From Sanderia malayensis (Eukaryota > Cnidaria > Scyphozoa > Semaeostomeae > Pelagiidae), in NCBI GenBank assembly GCA_013076295.1, contig RQOL01000452.1, positions 153,340 through 217,339 on the forward strand: DNA of 64,000 nucleotides. The letters are read 5' to 3'. Both the position numbers and the translations under genes were made by a program. This document shows, piece by piece, positions 9,857-21,660 of this stretch. The notes below the pieces were generated by a model. It had not been told where the DNA came from. It did not search any database and worked only from the letters and a program-made list of their open reading frames with translations. Position 1 is the first letter of the stretch, and each line of letters begins with the position of its first letter.

Positions 9857-12476
9857 ATGGCTGAACAACGTCAACCGGAACCTGAAAACGCTGCAGCTTC
9901 TGTTGCAGAAATTCTTAGAACGGCTTTGAGAAGCATAGAAGGGATTGAACCTTCTTCAACTTCGGTTACCAATGGACTTAGTAGGTTTGTTGCAACGCCT
10001 AGACCAGATTTTGGACCAAGACCGCTTACAACAAACCGACAAATGCTGGATAACAATAGGCCTAGGCCTAGTACTGGACCATCATCATCAGAAGCAGCAC
10101 GTCGTGACTTCAGGTACTTACTTATTTTCATAATTAATCATGCAAGAATTTTAAATCCAACAATGAAATAACAAATAATAAATGCTGCACCTGATATATA
10201 TTTCAAGAGAAGTGAAAAACTCCCAGGGTGGATTCCAAAGTTACCCACACCAGATAGGTATCTGCTGTGGATAAGCAAAACATCTTTTGGAATATTTTGT
10301 GATATTCCACTCTGAACATGATAGATTTAAAATTAAATAGACCATTTCTTTTAAGGCATATATTCAAGTTTGTTGGCATAATTTGGCATGGGCATTCTTG
10401 CTAATCAATTTTTTTTTATGTTCAAAAATTTGTTCAGAATTTTGCTTTTATGTTCTTCACAGGAATGCTTTTCCAAGCCTGGCAGCTGGTGGTAAGAGAC
10501 CAAGCAATCCTCTGGCCAAGAAGCAAAAACGAATGTTTATTCCTCCAAAGGAAATCTGGACAAGAGATTTTGTTTGTCTTGCTAAAAGCTCAACATCTTT
10601 TGTTCCAACGTTTTTACAACTGACAGAGTTGAATGCTGCAGAACTGGGAAAGAGAAAAGTCAAGTTTCCATCACAAAATTTGGATCACAGCAAAGTAAAA
10701 GAAGTTCTTGAAGGTGTTTACCCTAAATTAGAAAGTCAGAATGGAGCTTTTGAGCTCCTAAGAGCTCAGCGGGGTGGAATGAATAGCCCCCTAGCTGTTA
10801 TTCCCATGTCTGCTAAAGGGTATTCTTTGGAATACATCAAAGAAAATGTCTCGAACAACTCTGTAATTTATATAAGACCCATACAAAGTGATTTATCTAT
10901 GTCTAAATGCAGCCCCAGTGATGAATTTGGATTGACCACTAACTGTCATCGATGCAGCACTGAGGTGGCCCTGAGCTCATTAAGAGAACATTTAATTAAT
11001 TGCAGTCCAGGGGATGCATTGCTTGAGTGCAGCACAACACCAAAAAACTGCAGCTCTGTGTCAGCAGCCACCTCTTCAAAGAAAGAGCACATAAATGAGA
11101 TTGAAAAAAATTGGAAACAGCAGCTGAAGTTGGTGTGTTCAAATGCATCTGATGAAACAATAAATGATGTAATTTTGGTGTCTGATTCATTGGATGAAGC
11201 AGCTAACAGATTAATGGACAGAATTAGCCAGACCTCTGCCACCTCTGCCAGTTTACTTCCTTCATCAACATTTGCTGATGAAAAATCAGATACAGGTCTT
11301 ACCAGCTCCATCTGGAGGCCATATAGTTTAAACTCATTCATCTGCCAGTATGCCACGGACACACTGCAGAATGGCTACGAAGAAGTTAAAATAGACAGAG
11401 AGTCAATATGGTCTGATACATTGAAATTTTATAAATGCAGAATGTGTGATTCATCAGGATTGGCAAGAACCCTAGAAGTTACATTTGATGGAGAGGAAGG
11501 CATTGATGGTGGTGCTTTGCGTTCAGAATTTTTTCAACTTGCTTTGGCTGAGGCAACAAACAGAGTTTTTGAAGGGGCTCCATGCAATCTTGTCCCCATA
11601 AAAGATGCCACAAAGTTCACGCTATTCCGCATAGTTGGCATGTTGATGGTTCATGTGATCATTCAGCAGGGACCAGTGGATAGTATTCCAAGTTTAGCAC
11701 CTAGTATTGTTGGTGTACTGCTGGATGATGACAAAGAGGATGTTTCCAAGCACTTGTCAAAACACCACATTCCATTAAATGCACAAACCGAACATGTTCA
11801 TGACTTTATTGAGAATTTGGATAATTGCAAATCAAATTCTGATGTGGAAAAACTACTCTACGAGCATGAACAAAAAGATGTTTTTTGGCAAATAAATAAC
11901 AATTCACATTGGCCAATGACACAGGTGATAAAAGCACACAACAAAAGTTTGCTGTTGCAAGAAATAATTTACAATGAAATTGTTGGAACTCGTTATGAAG
12001 AAATAAAGCAATTATCAGCTGGTTTGGAAACTGCAGGGTTTTTGAAATTTGGAAGGAAACATCAAGCTTATTTTCGAAAACTAATGACCTTCGATAAGGA
12101 GGGTTATCAACCTTTCGGGTTGGAGGAGTTCAAGCAGCAGGTAAGCACTGATGCCAAATCCTATGCAGAGAAACAAGCCTTTGAATGGTTACTAGAATAC
12201 GTGCAAATTACAGAGCAACAAGAAGAATTTTTTGGGGGTTCAAGGATGAGTGCACTTTTAATGTTCTGTACTGGTAAGCAGAAGCCCCCAAAAGATGGGA
12301 TTAACTCAAAAATCGAAGTGAAATATCTTCCTGATGATGATGAGCATGCTCTTCCAATAGCACATGCCTGCTTGAAGATTATACAGATACCTACAGTACA
12401 TTCCAAGAAATCAAAGTTCTTTCAGTCTGTGGATGCTGCTCTAAAGCATGGTGCTTTGGGATTTGGTATACCGTAG
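9857..12476 (+). CDS. HECT-type E3 ubiquitin ligase (G2E3-like) carried by the transposon
   Basis: Predicted ubiquitin ligase passing ubiquitin through a HECT cysteine. Two exons, 9857-10113 and 10463-12476, join in phase (CAG|GTACTT to TTCACAG) to give 756 codons with no stop. The N-terminus is low-complexity (PRPST-rich), followed by a zinc-like segment (NCHRCS ... HLINC) near residue 220. A possible CUE-like helix lies near residue 280. The HECT domain covers about the last 370 residues (LEVTFDGEEGIDGGALRSEF onward), with the candidate catalytic cysteine in AHACLKI close to the end, as in G2E3. HECT genes of this type are abundant in cnidarian and fish genomes. Here the gene lies inside transposon ends opposite the transposase. 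Its substrate is unknown. Confidence 0.85.
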
Positions 12477-12764
12477 TGAAAAGTTTCTACAGTAAGTCAT
12501 TCCTACCGGTGGTCAACAATTGCTTCTTTGGGTGCTTTGCTGGACTGTTTACAGGTTTAAAATAACTTTCAATCAGTTTGTTCATGTTATGATTTCAATC
12601 AGTTTGTTTATGTTCTATCAGTTTGTTTATGTTAAGTTTTTATTACTAGCTGTTAACATTGTTAAAATGAGTGCTGCTGTGATGTGAAACGAATAATCAG
12701 GACTAAAGCATCTAGCATTTGATTAAGAGATATGTTTTGAAATGAGTGCCTGCAAAAAATATGG

Positions 12765-13475
12765 ACAGGGGGTGTTTAGCGTGCTTGGAAGCGCTGTCAT
12801 GTGTATTGACAATTTGTTATTGACATTTACGTTTCGTAGCTGGATTTTGGAATTTCAGCAATAATAGATTTTAGGAAATTATTCTATCAAGAGAAGGTGT
12901 GCGCTCAGTTTGAAGATCGAAGATAAAATTCAAATCTTTGTTGATATGACTTTACAATGTAAACAAAACAATACCAAAAACAGGGGAATAAATGTAGAAA
13001 ACCCCAGATTAAAAAGAAAACTAAATTAAATGCACATCAACAATTTGAAATCTGAAGTCAGGATTTTCTGGACCGGGATTACTTTCAATATCTCCTGCTA
13101 AAAACAATAAAATACATAATGATGGTGAAAATGATGACACAATAGTTTTGGGAGCCTACTATCTATACTTCCGCACAGCTTTTCTCTTCCACTTGCAGGC
13201 ATTCATTTTTGTCAACTTATCCCCACGACAAGAAAGCAACTCCTGTGTTCTTGTCGAAATAAAATTGGCCTCTTTTGGGCCTTCTCGATTCTGGCTACGA
13301 ATAAAAGTTAATAGCCAGCAGATAAGCCAACCAAATATCGTTTTCCCAATGTTTCTAAAACGACTCGCTGCCCTGCAGCAAAAAGATGACCGCCATTGAT
13401 GAATTGATAATAACCAGCATGCGGCTAAATGGAGGAGGATTTGAGGCCACGCGCAGGCTAAAATCCGACAAACAA
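12765..13475 (+). repeat. Dispersed repeat copy A (partner at about 35665-36410, inverted)
   Basis: Reads as a diverged reverse complement of about 35665-36410. Shared stretches include CTTGGAAGCG, ACGTTTCGTAGCTG, AATTCAAATCTTTGTTGAT, GCCTTCTCGATTCTGGC and CAATGTTTCTAAAACG, in the same order. No coding sequence. It is probably a non-autonomous element nested in the transposon, a third nesting level. Ends are approximate. Confidence 0.75.
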
Positions 13476-13525
13476 ACACACATATTCACAGACAGATTTT
13501 TTCTCGAGAAGGACTCGATTATATT

Positions 13526-13565
13526 CTGCTGCGCAGCCGCTTCACTTCGTTCCGCTACGCAGCAG
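13526..13565. other. Stem-loop CTGCTGCG / CGCAGCAG
   Basis: Perfect 8-bp arms at 13526-13533 and 13558-13565 enclose 24 bases (CAGCCGCTTC ... CCGCTA) that can pair further. It is GC-rich against an AT-rich background. Could be the end of repeat copy A or a transcription boundary element. Confidence 0.5.
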
Positions 13566-14121
13566 CAATAAAAGATTTTGTTAATGTTAATGAGTTTGTA
13601 GTATTATCAGGTGAGCTTCAAATAATTTGAACAAGGTATACGATTTCATGCAGAGTACTAATACATTTTTAGCAAGAAACTGTCTATAAGAAACCCCTAT
13701 GAAACTTAATACTAGGATTTCTTGGAAATTCCATTCAATTATAATTTTGATTTCATCAACATTATAATTAACATACAACATGATGTTTTGAAGTGACAGT
13801 GTGCCTTGTTATTTCATAATACAGCTTGCCTCGAAGCAAAGAAAAGCAACTAGATATATAAGCTAAATACCACTTTTTTTTAATATGGCAATCAGATTTT
13901 TGGTATTTTTATTGTTATGTTCGATAGTTCATACAGTATCTTGTAGCTATGTAACAAATTTGTTTTTTTTTTTTTGAAGGCAATTAACTAAGCCTGACGG
14001 TATTTAGCAAATACTTCTTCAGCGAAATAGAGGAATAGTGAAATAAAGAAATAGCGTGATAGACAAATAGAACAATGCTTAAAAAGGGGGAGTCGTAATA
14101 AGGGGGGGGGGGGGGGGTTCA

Positions 14122-15624
14122 TCATACTGCGTTCATATCCAGTCTATGCACATATTCACGAATACGGAGATACAGATCAATGCCATTAGAATTTGAATCT
14201 TCGAGGGGATCTACGACCATTTGAAATTCATGTTGCAGGTTTGCTGCAAAATGCCCGCTAAGACTGGGAATTTCGACAACTTCATCTTGAGAGTAAATGT
14301 TATTGTATCTTGCTGAAGGCAACGGTCCTTCCCAATCAACACCTAACAGGCTCAAGTTATCCACATACATATAATCCATTAGCTGGCTCCCTTGCATTCC
14401 TTGTACCCATAACTGAATAGGTGTCAAATTAGACTCACTCCGCAAAGGGTGGTTGTCATAACCATCCCAAAATAACGAAAGATGTCTGTTTATTCTTGGC
14501 AGGAAAATGTATTCCAAACAGCAAAGATCAATTTCGCTATCAATTATAAGATGGCCATTTTCTTCCAAGAAAGAAAATATATGATAAAACAAGAACAAAC
14601 ATCCATGAAATAAATCCCTCCAGAAACGTTCTATCCTTTGGTTGTGGCAGCTTTTTCCAGAGATAAAGCTGCCCCGGGATGGTCCACGAAGTGGATGGTT
14701 AAACATAAAAGAGGCCACATCCACATTTTCAACGCCTTGGTCTCCACGTACCCTTGAGGGAAGCCCATACTTATTTGTAGCCTCAAGGAAACACTCTAAA
14801 ACAGTGGAAGCTTTATTGTTTGTGGAGCATCGCAAGTACATAATCCTGCGCGAATAACCATCCACACAGCCGTGAATGACAAATCTCCACCTGATCAATT
14901 TATGGTTGCCATCAATGTGCCACAACGCAAGACTACCAGGAACAGAATAACGGCGTCGGTGAACCACATTGATCTGCGTTGAACGTAAAAGTAGCCCATC
15001 CGGATCAACTGACCACATTGCATGGCGTACTCGTCTCCACTGCACTCGAAAACCCCGTGCCCCCAAGAAACCTTTCATTCTTCTAATACCACAGTTTGGA
15101 AAGTCTTTGAAAACATTTGCAACAATTTCATTCAGCTGCTCATCAGAAATTTCGGAATATTCCTTTCTTTCTCCCTCCAGGCCATACTGGAGAATTCTTC
15201 TCCGGACAGTTCTGGCACTTACCCCGAGCATTTCAGCAATTTGTGTGTTACTGAAAGCACATCGAAGTAACATGCTTAAAGTTTCCTTTGGTACAGAAAA
15301 GGAGGGCCTACCCACACTTCCAGTTATAATAACCACAGGGGTATGGTGCTCCTGCTTATCAATTTCATCTAATAAAATGTTGTATGCCAAAATCAAAGCT
15401 TGAACTGTTTCTTCTTGGATAAAATTGTCGTTAGGCCATATCTCCAAACACTGAGCACAAAGATGCACCAGCCGCTGCAGTTTGTAGGTGACATAATCAA
15501 ATACATCAGAAACAGAAGATTCATTTGTCAATGCTTCATGTTCAAGCTTTCTAATTGTTTGCCTAAGTGAAGCACTAATGTGTTCTTTGAAATTTTGCTG
15601 AGCAGTTTCCTCTGGTGCAGCCAT
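14122..15624 (-). CDS. rve/IS3-type DDE transposase (IS3EU-like)
   Basis: Transposase expected to cut and join the inverted repeats of this element. 500 codons, uninterrupted. A helix-turn-helix lies at about residues 130-155 ([18 protein letters not shown]). The integrase core follows from about residue 230: first aspartate in [10 protein letters not shown], second in VRGDQGVEN, glutamate in [11 protein letters not shown], the DDE order of the rve superfamily. The C-terminus (about residues 390-500) is not recognised. The ATG at 15624 is favoured because the copied start in the left repeat begins at the same codon. The gene begins in the right inverted repeat and faces the HECT gene. A C16 tract follows the stop in the mRNA sense. 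Confidence 0.88.
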   Translation of the reverse strand: MAAPEETAQQNFKEHISASLRQTIRKLEHEALTNESSVSDVFDYVTYKLQRLVHLCAQCLEIWPNDNFIQEETVQALILAYNILLDEIDKQEHHTPVVIITGSVGRPSFSVPKETLSMLLRCAFSNTQIAEMLGVSARTVRRRILQYGLEGERKEYSEISDEQLNEIVANVFKDFPNCGIRRMKGFLGARGFRVQWRRVRHAMWSVDPDGLLLRSTQINVVHRRRYSVPGSLALWHIDGNHKLIRWRFVIHGCVDGYSRRIMYLRCSTNNKASTVLECFLEATNKYGLPSRVRGDQGVENVDVASFMFNHPLRGPSRGSFISGKSCHNQRIERFWRDLFHGCLFLFYHIFSFLEENGHLIIDSEIDLCCLEYIFLPRINRHLSLFWDGYDNHPLRSESNLTPIQLWVQGMQGSQLMDYMYVDNLSLLGVDWEGPLPSARYNNIYSQDEVVEIPSLSGHFAANLQHEFQMVVDPLEDSNSNGIDLYLRIREYVHRLDMNAV

Positions 15625-15953
15625 ATTGGATATTGTTACCTAACCCCCAGATGAATCACAACCCATGATCGTAAGATGGTTTTGATTCTTTGATTGCTTC
15701 CAGTGATTCACGACGTGAAATGTCGGATCAGCAAATGATTGACGACGTGAAATGAAAGGGAACAATACGTACCAACAGATGTGATGGCACAATAATCACA
15801 ACACATATTATTATTACTTGAAATCACTGTGAACTGGGGACAATGACATGAAACATGGAAAAATCGACGTGAAAAAGACAAAAACATGAGACGTGGATTG
15901 AGAAATATGACATGAATGTGGACTTGTAATTTTGTCCATCATGTGATTCCATA
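15594..15953 (-). repeat. Right terminal inverted repeat (about 360 bp)
   Basis: Reverse complement of 9436-9794. Mirrored CGACGTGAA motifs lie at 15711, 15743 and 15865. It supplies the transposase promoter region and first ten codons. Confidence 0.92.
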
Positions 15954-15959
15954 GGTATC
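15954..15959. repeat. Target site duplication GGTATC, right copy
   Basis: Identical to 9430-9435. Confidence 0.9.
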
Positions 15960-17993
15960 ACCCTGACAGCGGTGCACTGTCTTTGCAGAGGCCTGTCGCA
16001 ATGGGAACTGTCTTCTTATAATCTTAACTTGAGAATTTTTTGATATTGCAAACTGGCGAGAAATTTCAATAATTGGTGTCCAATTATTTGCTGTTGCAGT
16101 TGTAAAAAGATGTTGGTATTTCCTTCTACATTCCCTGCCAATGTCTTTCTTCTGAAACTCAACCCATACAATACTGGGTCTTGAAGATGTTACAATTCTG
16201 TAATCAATCTTGTGAACAACACATTCAGCTCAATTTGTCATCCCATCAGTAGTTGCAATGTTCCCTGTCAAATCATATTTACCTGCTTCAATTAATGGCA
16301 ATAAAGAAAAAAGTCCCATTGTTTTCTTTGGATCAGTTGGAATTTTTTGTTTAATTTTTTGTTCCTCATCATCAGAGATACCTCCAATCACAATGTTGAT
16401 TGCCTTAACAACAATCTTGTTGTATTTTGATGTTTCATAAACTGAATCATTATGGTTGTTTACCATGGCATTTGTGAAGAATAAATGTGTTACATTATTC
16501 AAGTGATACATTGGTGGTAGCATTCTGGACTTAACAACATTTATATCACTCTGTGTATGGTGACCTTCCCTTAGACGGTTCAGAAGATTTGCAAATTGTG
16601 CATCTTCTTTTTGTCTCATGACTTCAGTTAGCTCATACATACAAAATTGATGCTGCCATTGGTTGGGAATAATAGGTGCATAAGGTATTTTACCAGTGTC
16701 AAAAATCCATCTGTCCATTACAGGTTGAAGTTGAAAAAGATCTCCAACAGCTATGATACTAATACCTCCAAATGGTTGTTGGGATCCCATTATTTGCTGC
16801 AGTCGCATGTCAAGAAAGTTAAACATACCATTTCCTACCATTGATATTTCATCAATAAAAACTAATTTTAGCGATCTAAATTTCATTCTCATAGTGTTAA
16901 GTGTGTCACTATTGAGAGGAATGTAATGAAATCCTTGACTTGCTGGAACAGCAAAAGCAGAATGCACTGTATGTCCTTTGATATTGAATGCAGCCTTTCC
17001 TGTTGGTGCAACTTTCAAAACTTTTATGGTGTCAGGGTCTTCTCCAGCAAGACCATTTAAATATTTGGACACTGCTTCATACATTGCATTTAGTAACCAA
17101 CTTTTTCCAACACCTGCACCGCCACTTAAAAATAATGTCAGTGGCTGCTCACTAACTTTAATGCTGTGGAGAACGTGGTAAAAAAATCGGATCTGCTCTG
17201 TGTTCAATGACTGCATAAGCTTTCTAAACTCGTTTTCATTCATTGAGTTAGATGTCAAAGCCTGTTCTTCACAACTTCTTGGAAATATTCCAATGTCATC
17301 TATGATATCATATTGGGAATGTGCACCTGACCCTGGAGAAAAACAGTCAAATGAGCCATGCTCCTGAAATAATTCATTGCTATCTGCACCATTTGAATGT
17401 TGTGAATTTGGAGCAACACTACCATGGCATTTATCAGTTTGTTGAATCATTTCCTCTGATAAACAATGAAGTATGGATGAATGTTTTTCATAATTTTTGC
17501 TATTTTCAATAACCAACACTTCTGCTTCATTATAGCGTTCTTCGTATGTGTGGCACCCAAGGATAATGTCATTTTCTTCATCTCTCCATGGCAAATATAA
17601 CACCAACTGTTCTCTGTAAAAATTTTCTGAGTCAACTTTTTTGTTAAAGCGAACAGAACGAATTATCCTTGGCGTCTTCCGTTTGAGTAGCTTTAGGTTC
17701 CCTTTAGTTGCAATGGAATAGTCAAGCTCTGTATCATCTTTAAATGAATCAAGATCATCTGCAGAGTCATCATCAATGCTAGTTTCTGGAAGAAAAGGTA
17801 ATTTGACCTTGTTTCTATTTGCATTGATTCTTGTTTTGCTGTGTGGTTTGCAGGTATACCATGCCACAAAATCAGCAAGACATGTATCCTCCAAAAAATG
17901 TGGCCTTCTTTGATATCTTTTCAGGAGGTTATCGGATTCAATATCCAATGAGTTGTCAGGCAATTCATTAAGTTTAATAGAAGACTTCAACAA
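15960..17993 (-). pseudogene. Helentron PIF1 helicase segment
   Basis: Central part of the Helentron ORF. From 17993 down it has about 290 residues of Rep-helicase linker, then the helicase: Walker A SGGAGVGKS, Walker B FIDEISMV and further motifs (GDLFQLQPV, LTEVMRQ). The long ORF ends at a TGA at 16230-16232, where the family usually has glycine (TNxAEC). The same frame continues to the insertion at 15959, ending in the late motif CQGDT. The TGA is therefore a nonsense change inside the gene. The upstream side is out of frame with the Rep segment (frameshift near 18035). Confidence 0.85.
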
Positions 17994-18022
17994 AAAACAT
18001 CGTTCACTTGGTTCTGAAGTAT

Positions 18023-19855
18023 TTATAAACTGAACTGCCGAGAGGAGCGTTTTAATGGTAATTGCAGCACATGATAAACAGCTTCCTGAGCACTGACTTC
18101 AACTGCATTGAGAAACTTATTGCCAATGTGTCTGACCTGATTAATAATTGTAGTATCTCCACTTCTAGCCTGTTCACATGCTCGTTCAAGAAGCTTGCTC
18201 ATGCCCCTTTGCCCCTTAGTAATATAGGCCAAGATATAAGCAGCACATGCGTATGGATCAAGAACATATTGTAAATCAAGATTTGCCATCCAAGCTTTTA
18301 AGATATTTGGATTATAGCTATTTATGCGTATTTCACTGGGTGTTCGCCTAAAACACAATGTTTCCCTCTTCAGCATAAATCTGACTGCTAGTATATATTG
18401 TGTGTCTGTGAAATTTAACAAATCCAAAAATTGTTGAAAAGAAATATTCAATCCATATTTCATATCATTCAGAACTGATTGCAGCTTTGATGCATTTTCC
18501 TTAATTTTCTGGAGATCTTCATTGCTAAATTCTGAAACATCAATTGGTTTAAGCAAAACAGTTTCTTGCATTGGAGGTACAGGAAAACTAAAACGGCAAA
18601 TGTCTTTCCCCTTCTTTCTACATGATTTTGCATGCCTATGGGTTTGCAAGTTCAAAAGATCTTCATCAATATTCTTGTCATTAGCACTGCAGGTTACATA
18701 CTGATCAACAAAGCTGATGATATTTTTGCACAGGATCTTTGCCATATTCAGGTGCATCCTTTATCCACAGCAAAACATGTATATGAGGTGAACCACGTTG
18801 CTGAAACTCAACACGATAAAAATAATCTTGAATCTCTCCAAGAGGCATTTCCTTACTTTTTAAAAAATTGTTGAAAAACAACTGCACCATATGATCAAAA
18901 TTCCTTGCACAGGATACTGGGTCTTTTTGGATCAAATCTGATTTTTCTTGCCATGTCATATTTTCAACATCACTATCTGTGAGATCCTTGTTTTCTAAAA
19001 GTCTTCCCAAAATTTTCAGCAAATGTTTCCATCTTGTTTCTGCTGCAGAAAGAGAGCAAAACCATGTTGGTTTTCCAAGCTGTCTGATCATTGCAAATAA
19101 GTCCTTTTTACATTTTTCAAAATATGGTGGTGAACCCCGTATGTTGCGTAGAACTCTAAATCCTTCATTCAAGTGAATTATGCTATTTTGTGCACTCTGA
19201 GATTTTAGATCACCTGCTGTGTATTTCTTCCCTTTTGTCTTACATTTACGCAATGATAGTGCTGCAGTATCTTGAATCCTTTTTATTTGCAATTTTTTTA
19301 ATTTGAAAAAAATGTTAGGAACACATTGAGCAACCCTCCTGTCTTTACTGCGAAGCTCCCATTTACATATTGTACTATAATGTACTGCAACCATTCTTTC
19401 ATGGTTTTCATACCTGCGCTGTCCACAAAATAAAGTTGGAAAAGATAAATATTCTGCATCTTTGTCAATAAATAATCCTAAAGGCTTACTTGCTTCGCCT
19501 GGTGCTAAATTTATGATATGGTCAGCAATCTGCAAAGGTTCAGGTGACTCTAACAATGTATCCATATTTGCAGCAACTCTTTCTTCTGTCTCACACCACA
19601 TATCATTTCCTTCATTTTCAAGAGTTTTGTTATCTGAATTGCAATGAGAAACCTTATTTTTATGTCTTCTTCACCTTGCTCCATTCTTCCTTTATTTGTT
19701 CCTGAAAATCCTCACAAAGAAAACTTGACAAATCCGATTGAGGCAATGATGAGAAATTGTCTAACCAACCAGGGCATATTTGTACACCTTGAGATCTAAA
19801 CAGCTCACTGGTTCTGGTAAGATATTCAGCTGCCATAAAAACCCTAGTTGATCTT
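18023..19855 (-). pseudogene. Helentron HUH Rep segment
   Basis: Rolling-circle replication initiator part of the Helentron. The HUH motif is GSPHIHVLL (about 18790). The tyrosine motif AAYILAYITKGQRGMS lies near 18200. Upstream is the linker ending the DUF6570-like region (MAAEYLTR). At least three single-base frameshifts break it: near 19670, near 18735 between the HUH and tyrosine parts, and near 18035 before the helicase. Domain content is clear, but no single product can be made. The right edge is the ISL2EU insertion. Confidence 0.85.
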
Positions 19856-19997
19856 ATTCTCCGATCCGAGTTGATGTCACGGGCGACCAATTTACGCATG
19901 CGCTTGTTGCTGCAGTGAAAACAACATTGTCGATTTAGGCCGTTTCACTGCAGGATCACAAATCAGAAGAGAAAGCTGTCCACTTTGAACGTGTAAA

Positions 19998-21603
19998 ATG
20001 CCGCTTACCTGTGCTGCCTATGGATGTACTAATCATAACAAGATGGAAAATAAACCAGGATTTTTTAGATTTCCAAATAATGACCCAGAGTTGCGACAAA
20101 AATGGATAAATGCCTGTAAAAGAAAGAACGTTGATGGCAGTCCATGGTGCCCCAAAGGAAAAAATGTATGCATCTGCGGACATCATTTTGTTACTGGTAA
20201 GTTATCAGGTTCGATTTCAAACATATTAATGATTCATATTAATGATGATATTTAGCAAAACAGTTCTGCAGCCTATATAAAATGAGCAAATCTGTTTATT
20301 AACAGTACAATTTTTCACAGGTCAACCTAATCGGAAAGACCGAAGTCATCCAGACCATGTACCATCTTTGTTCATATACGTTCAAAGTAATCCAGAAAAC
20401 AGAAAGAAAAGTTGAACGTTTCAACTCAGCTCAGAAAAGAAGAAAAATCAACAATGAGAGCATCGCTGCAAGGAGCCAATTACCACAGAAGCCATAGCTG
20501 AGAACTCTTCAGCTGAAAAGGTGGCAGAGGAAGACTTGCCAGTCAATGTGGCACCTGAAAGTTCACATGAAGTAGAAATATCTGAACTGATGTTTGAAAT
20601 GAATAACTTGAGGAGGAGAGAGATAAGGCTCTAGCAATGATTCAAGATGCTAAAAAGAGATTTCTGTCATATGACAGCTTGAAGTTAAGGTCTGAAGACA
20701 AGTTCACAGTATTACACAGGATTAACATCAGCAACACTTGATATTTTGTTCAGTTTCCTAGAACACTCATTACCTGACAAAAGTCGCAGCAAAATGCATT
20801 TCAAAGATCAGCTCTTGATGACATTGGTAAAACTTCGTTTAGACATTCAGTTTGAAAACCTGGGTGATCAATTTAATTGCCCAAAAAGCAGTGCCCATGA
20901 TATTTTTAAGCGATGGATACACTTAATGTATTACAAACTGAAATTCTTGATTAAATCACCAGATCATGATGCTTCAAGAGAAACATTGCCACATGTATTT
21001 GCTCAGTACTTCCCCAGATTGACACATATAATTGACTGCACAGAAATTTTTATTGACAGACCAAAAAATCTTAAAGCCCGCGCTCAAGTATACTCCAACT
21101 ATAAGAAGCATTCAACAGTCAAATTCTTCATTGCTTGCACTCCTCTTGGGGCTATTTCTTTTATTTCAAAAGCATGGGGTGGAAGAGTTTCTGATGTGGA
21201 ACTTGTAAAAAATAGTGGGTTCATCAGTTATAAGTACCACACTGTTGGTGATCAAGTTTTAGCAGACCGAGGGTTCACTCTTGTTGATGAGTTTGCCGCA
21301 GGGTGTGGAGTTGAACTAATCACTCCAAGTTTTACTAAAGGTAAAAAGCAGCTGTCAGCCAGAGAAGTGGAAACTTCGCGACAAATTGCATCCATTAGAA
21401 TTCATATTGAAAGAGTGATTGGTTTGGTAAAGAACAGATATAGAATTTTGGATGGGACTCTTTCAACTACGCTGGTCAAGTCTTTATCAGATGAAGCAAA
21501 TGAACTGGATGTTTCAGGAATAGATAGACTCTTTACAGTGTGTGCAGCTCTGTGTAATTTAAGTACTGGTATTGTGTACAATGAGGATAAAAATAAAGCA
21601 TAA
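19998..21603 (+). pseudogene. ISL2EU THAP-DDE transposase, frameshifted
   Basis: DNA-binding transposase gene. Exon 1 (19998-20196) encodes a THAP zinc finger with the C2CH order (CAAYGC ... CGHHF). Exon 2 starts at 20321 and completes the THAP domain (HPDHVPSLF). The linker at about 20410-20740, probably coiled coil, is broken by several frameshifts. The catalytic part (about 20713-21603) is open and has the DDE_Tnp_4 triad: aspartate in IIDCTEIFID, aspartate in LADRGFTL and glutamate in HIERVIGLVKN. Thus the nuclease domain persists but is cut from its DNA-binding domain. It ends 57 bases from the convergent YqaJ stop. Confidence 0.85.
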
Positions 21604-21660
21604 AAATCAATTCTAAATTCAGGCTGTTTTACAATTTGTTATTTTTCATAGATTTCCTTC

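Larger units (their letters stand above)
12477..14121. other. Non-coding spacer between the two transposon genes
   Basis: Separates the convergent HECT and transposase stop codons. It contains the dispersed repeat at about 12765-13475, a strong hairpin at 13526-13565, a T-run near 13965-13976 and a run of 16 G at 14102-14117 just past the transposase stop. No protein-coding pattern is seen on either strand. Confidence 0.6.
9436..15953. mobile_element. IS3EU-like DNA transposon with HECT ligase passenger, 6,518 bp
   Basis: Bounded by about 360-bp terminal inverted repeats starting TATGGAATCACATGATG and by the 6-bp target duplication GGTATC. It holds two convergent intact genes: an rve-type DDE transposase (14122-15624, -) and a HECT-type E3 ligase (9857-12476, +). 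The repeat ends are nearly identical and both main ORFs are open, so the insertion looks young and possibly active. The IS3EU assignment rests on the integrase-like transposase and the 6-bp duplication; I could not search a repeat library. It interrupts the Helentron helicase. Confidence 0.9.
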
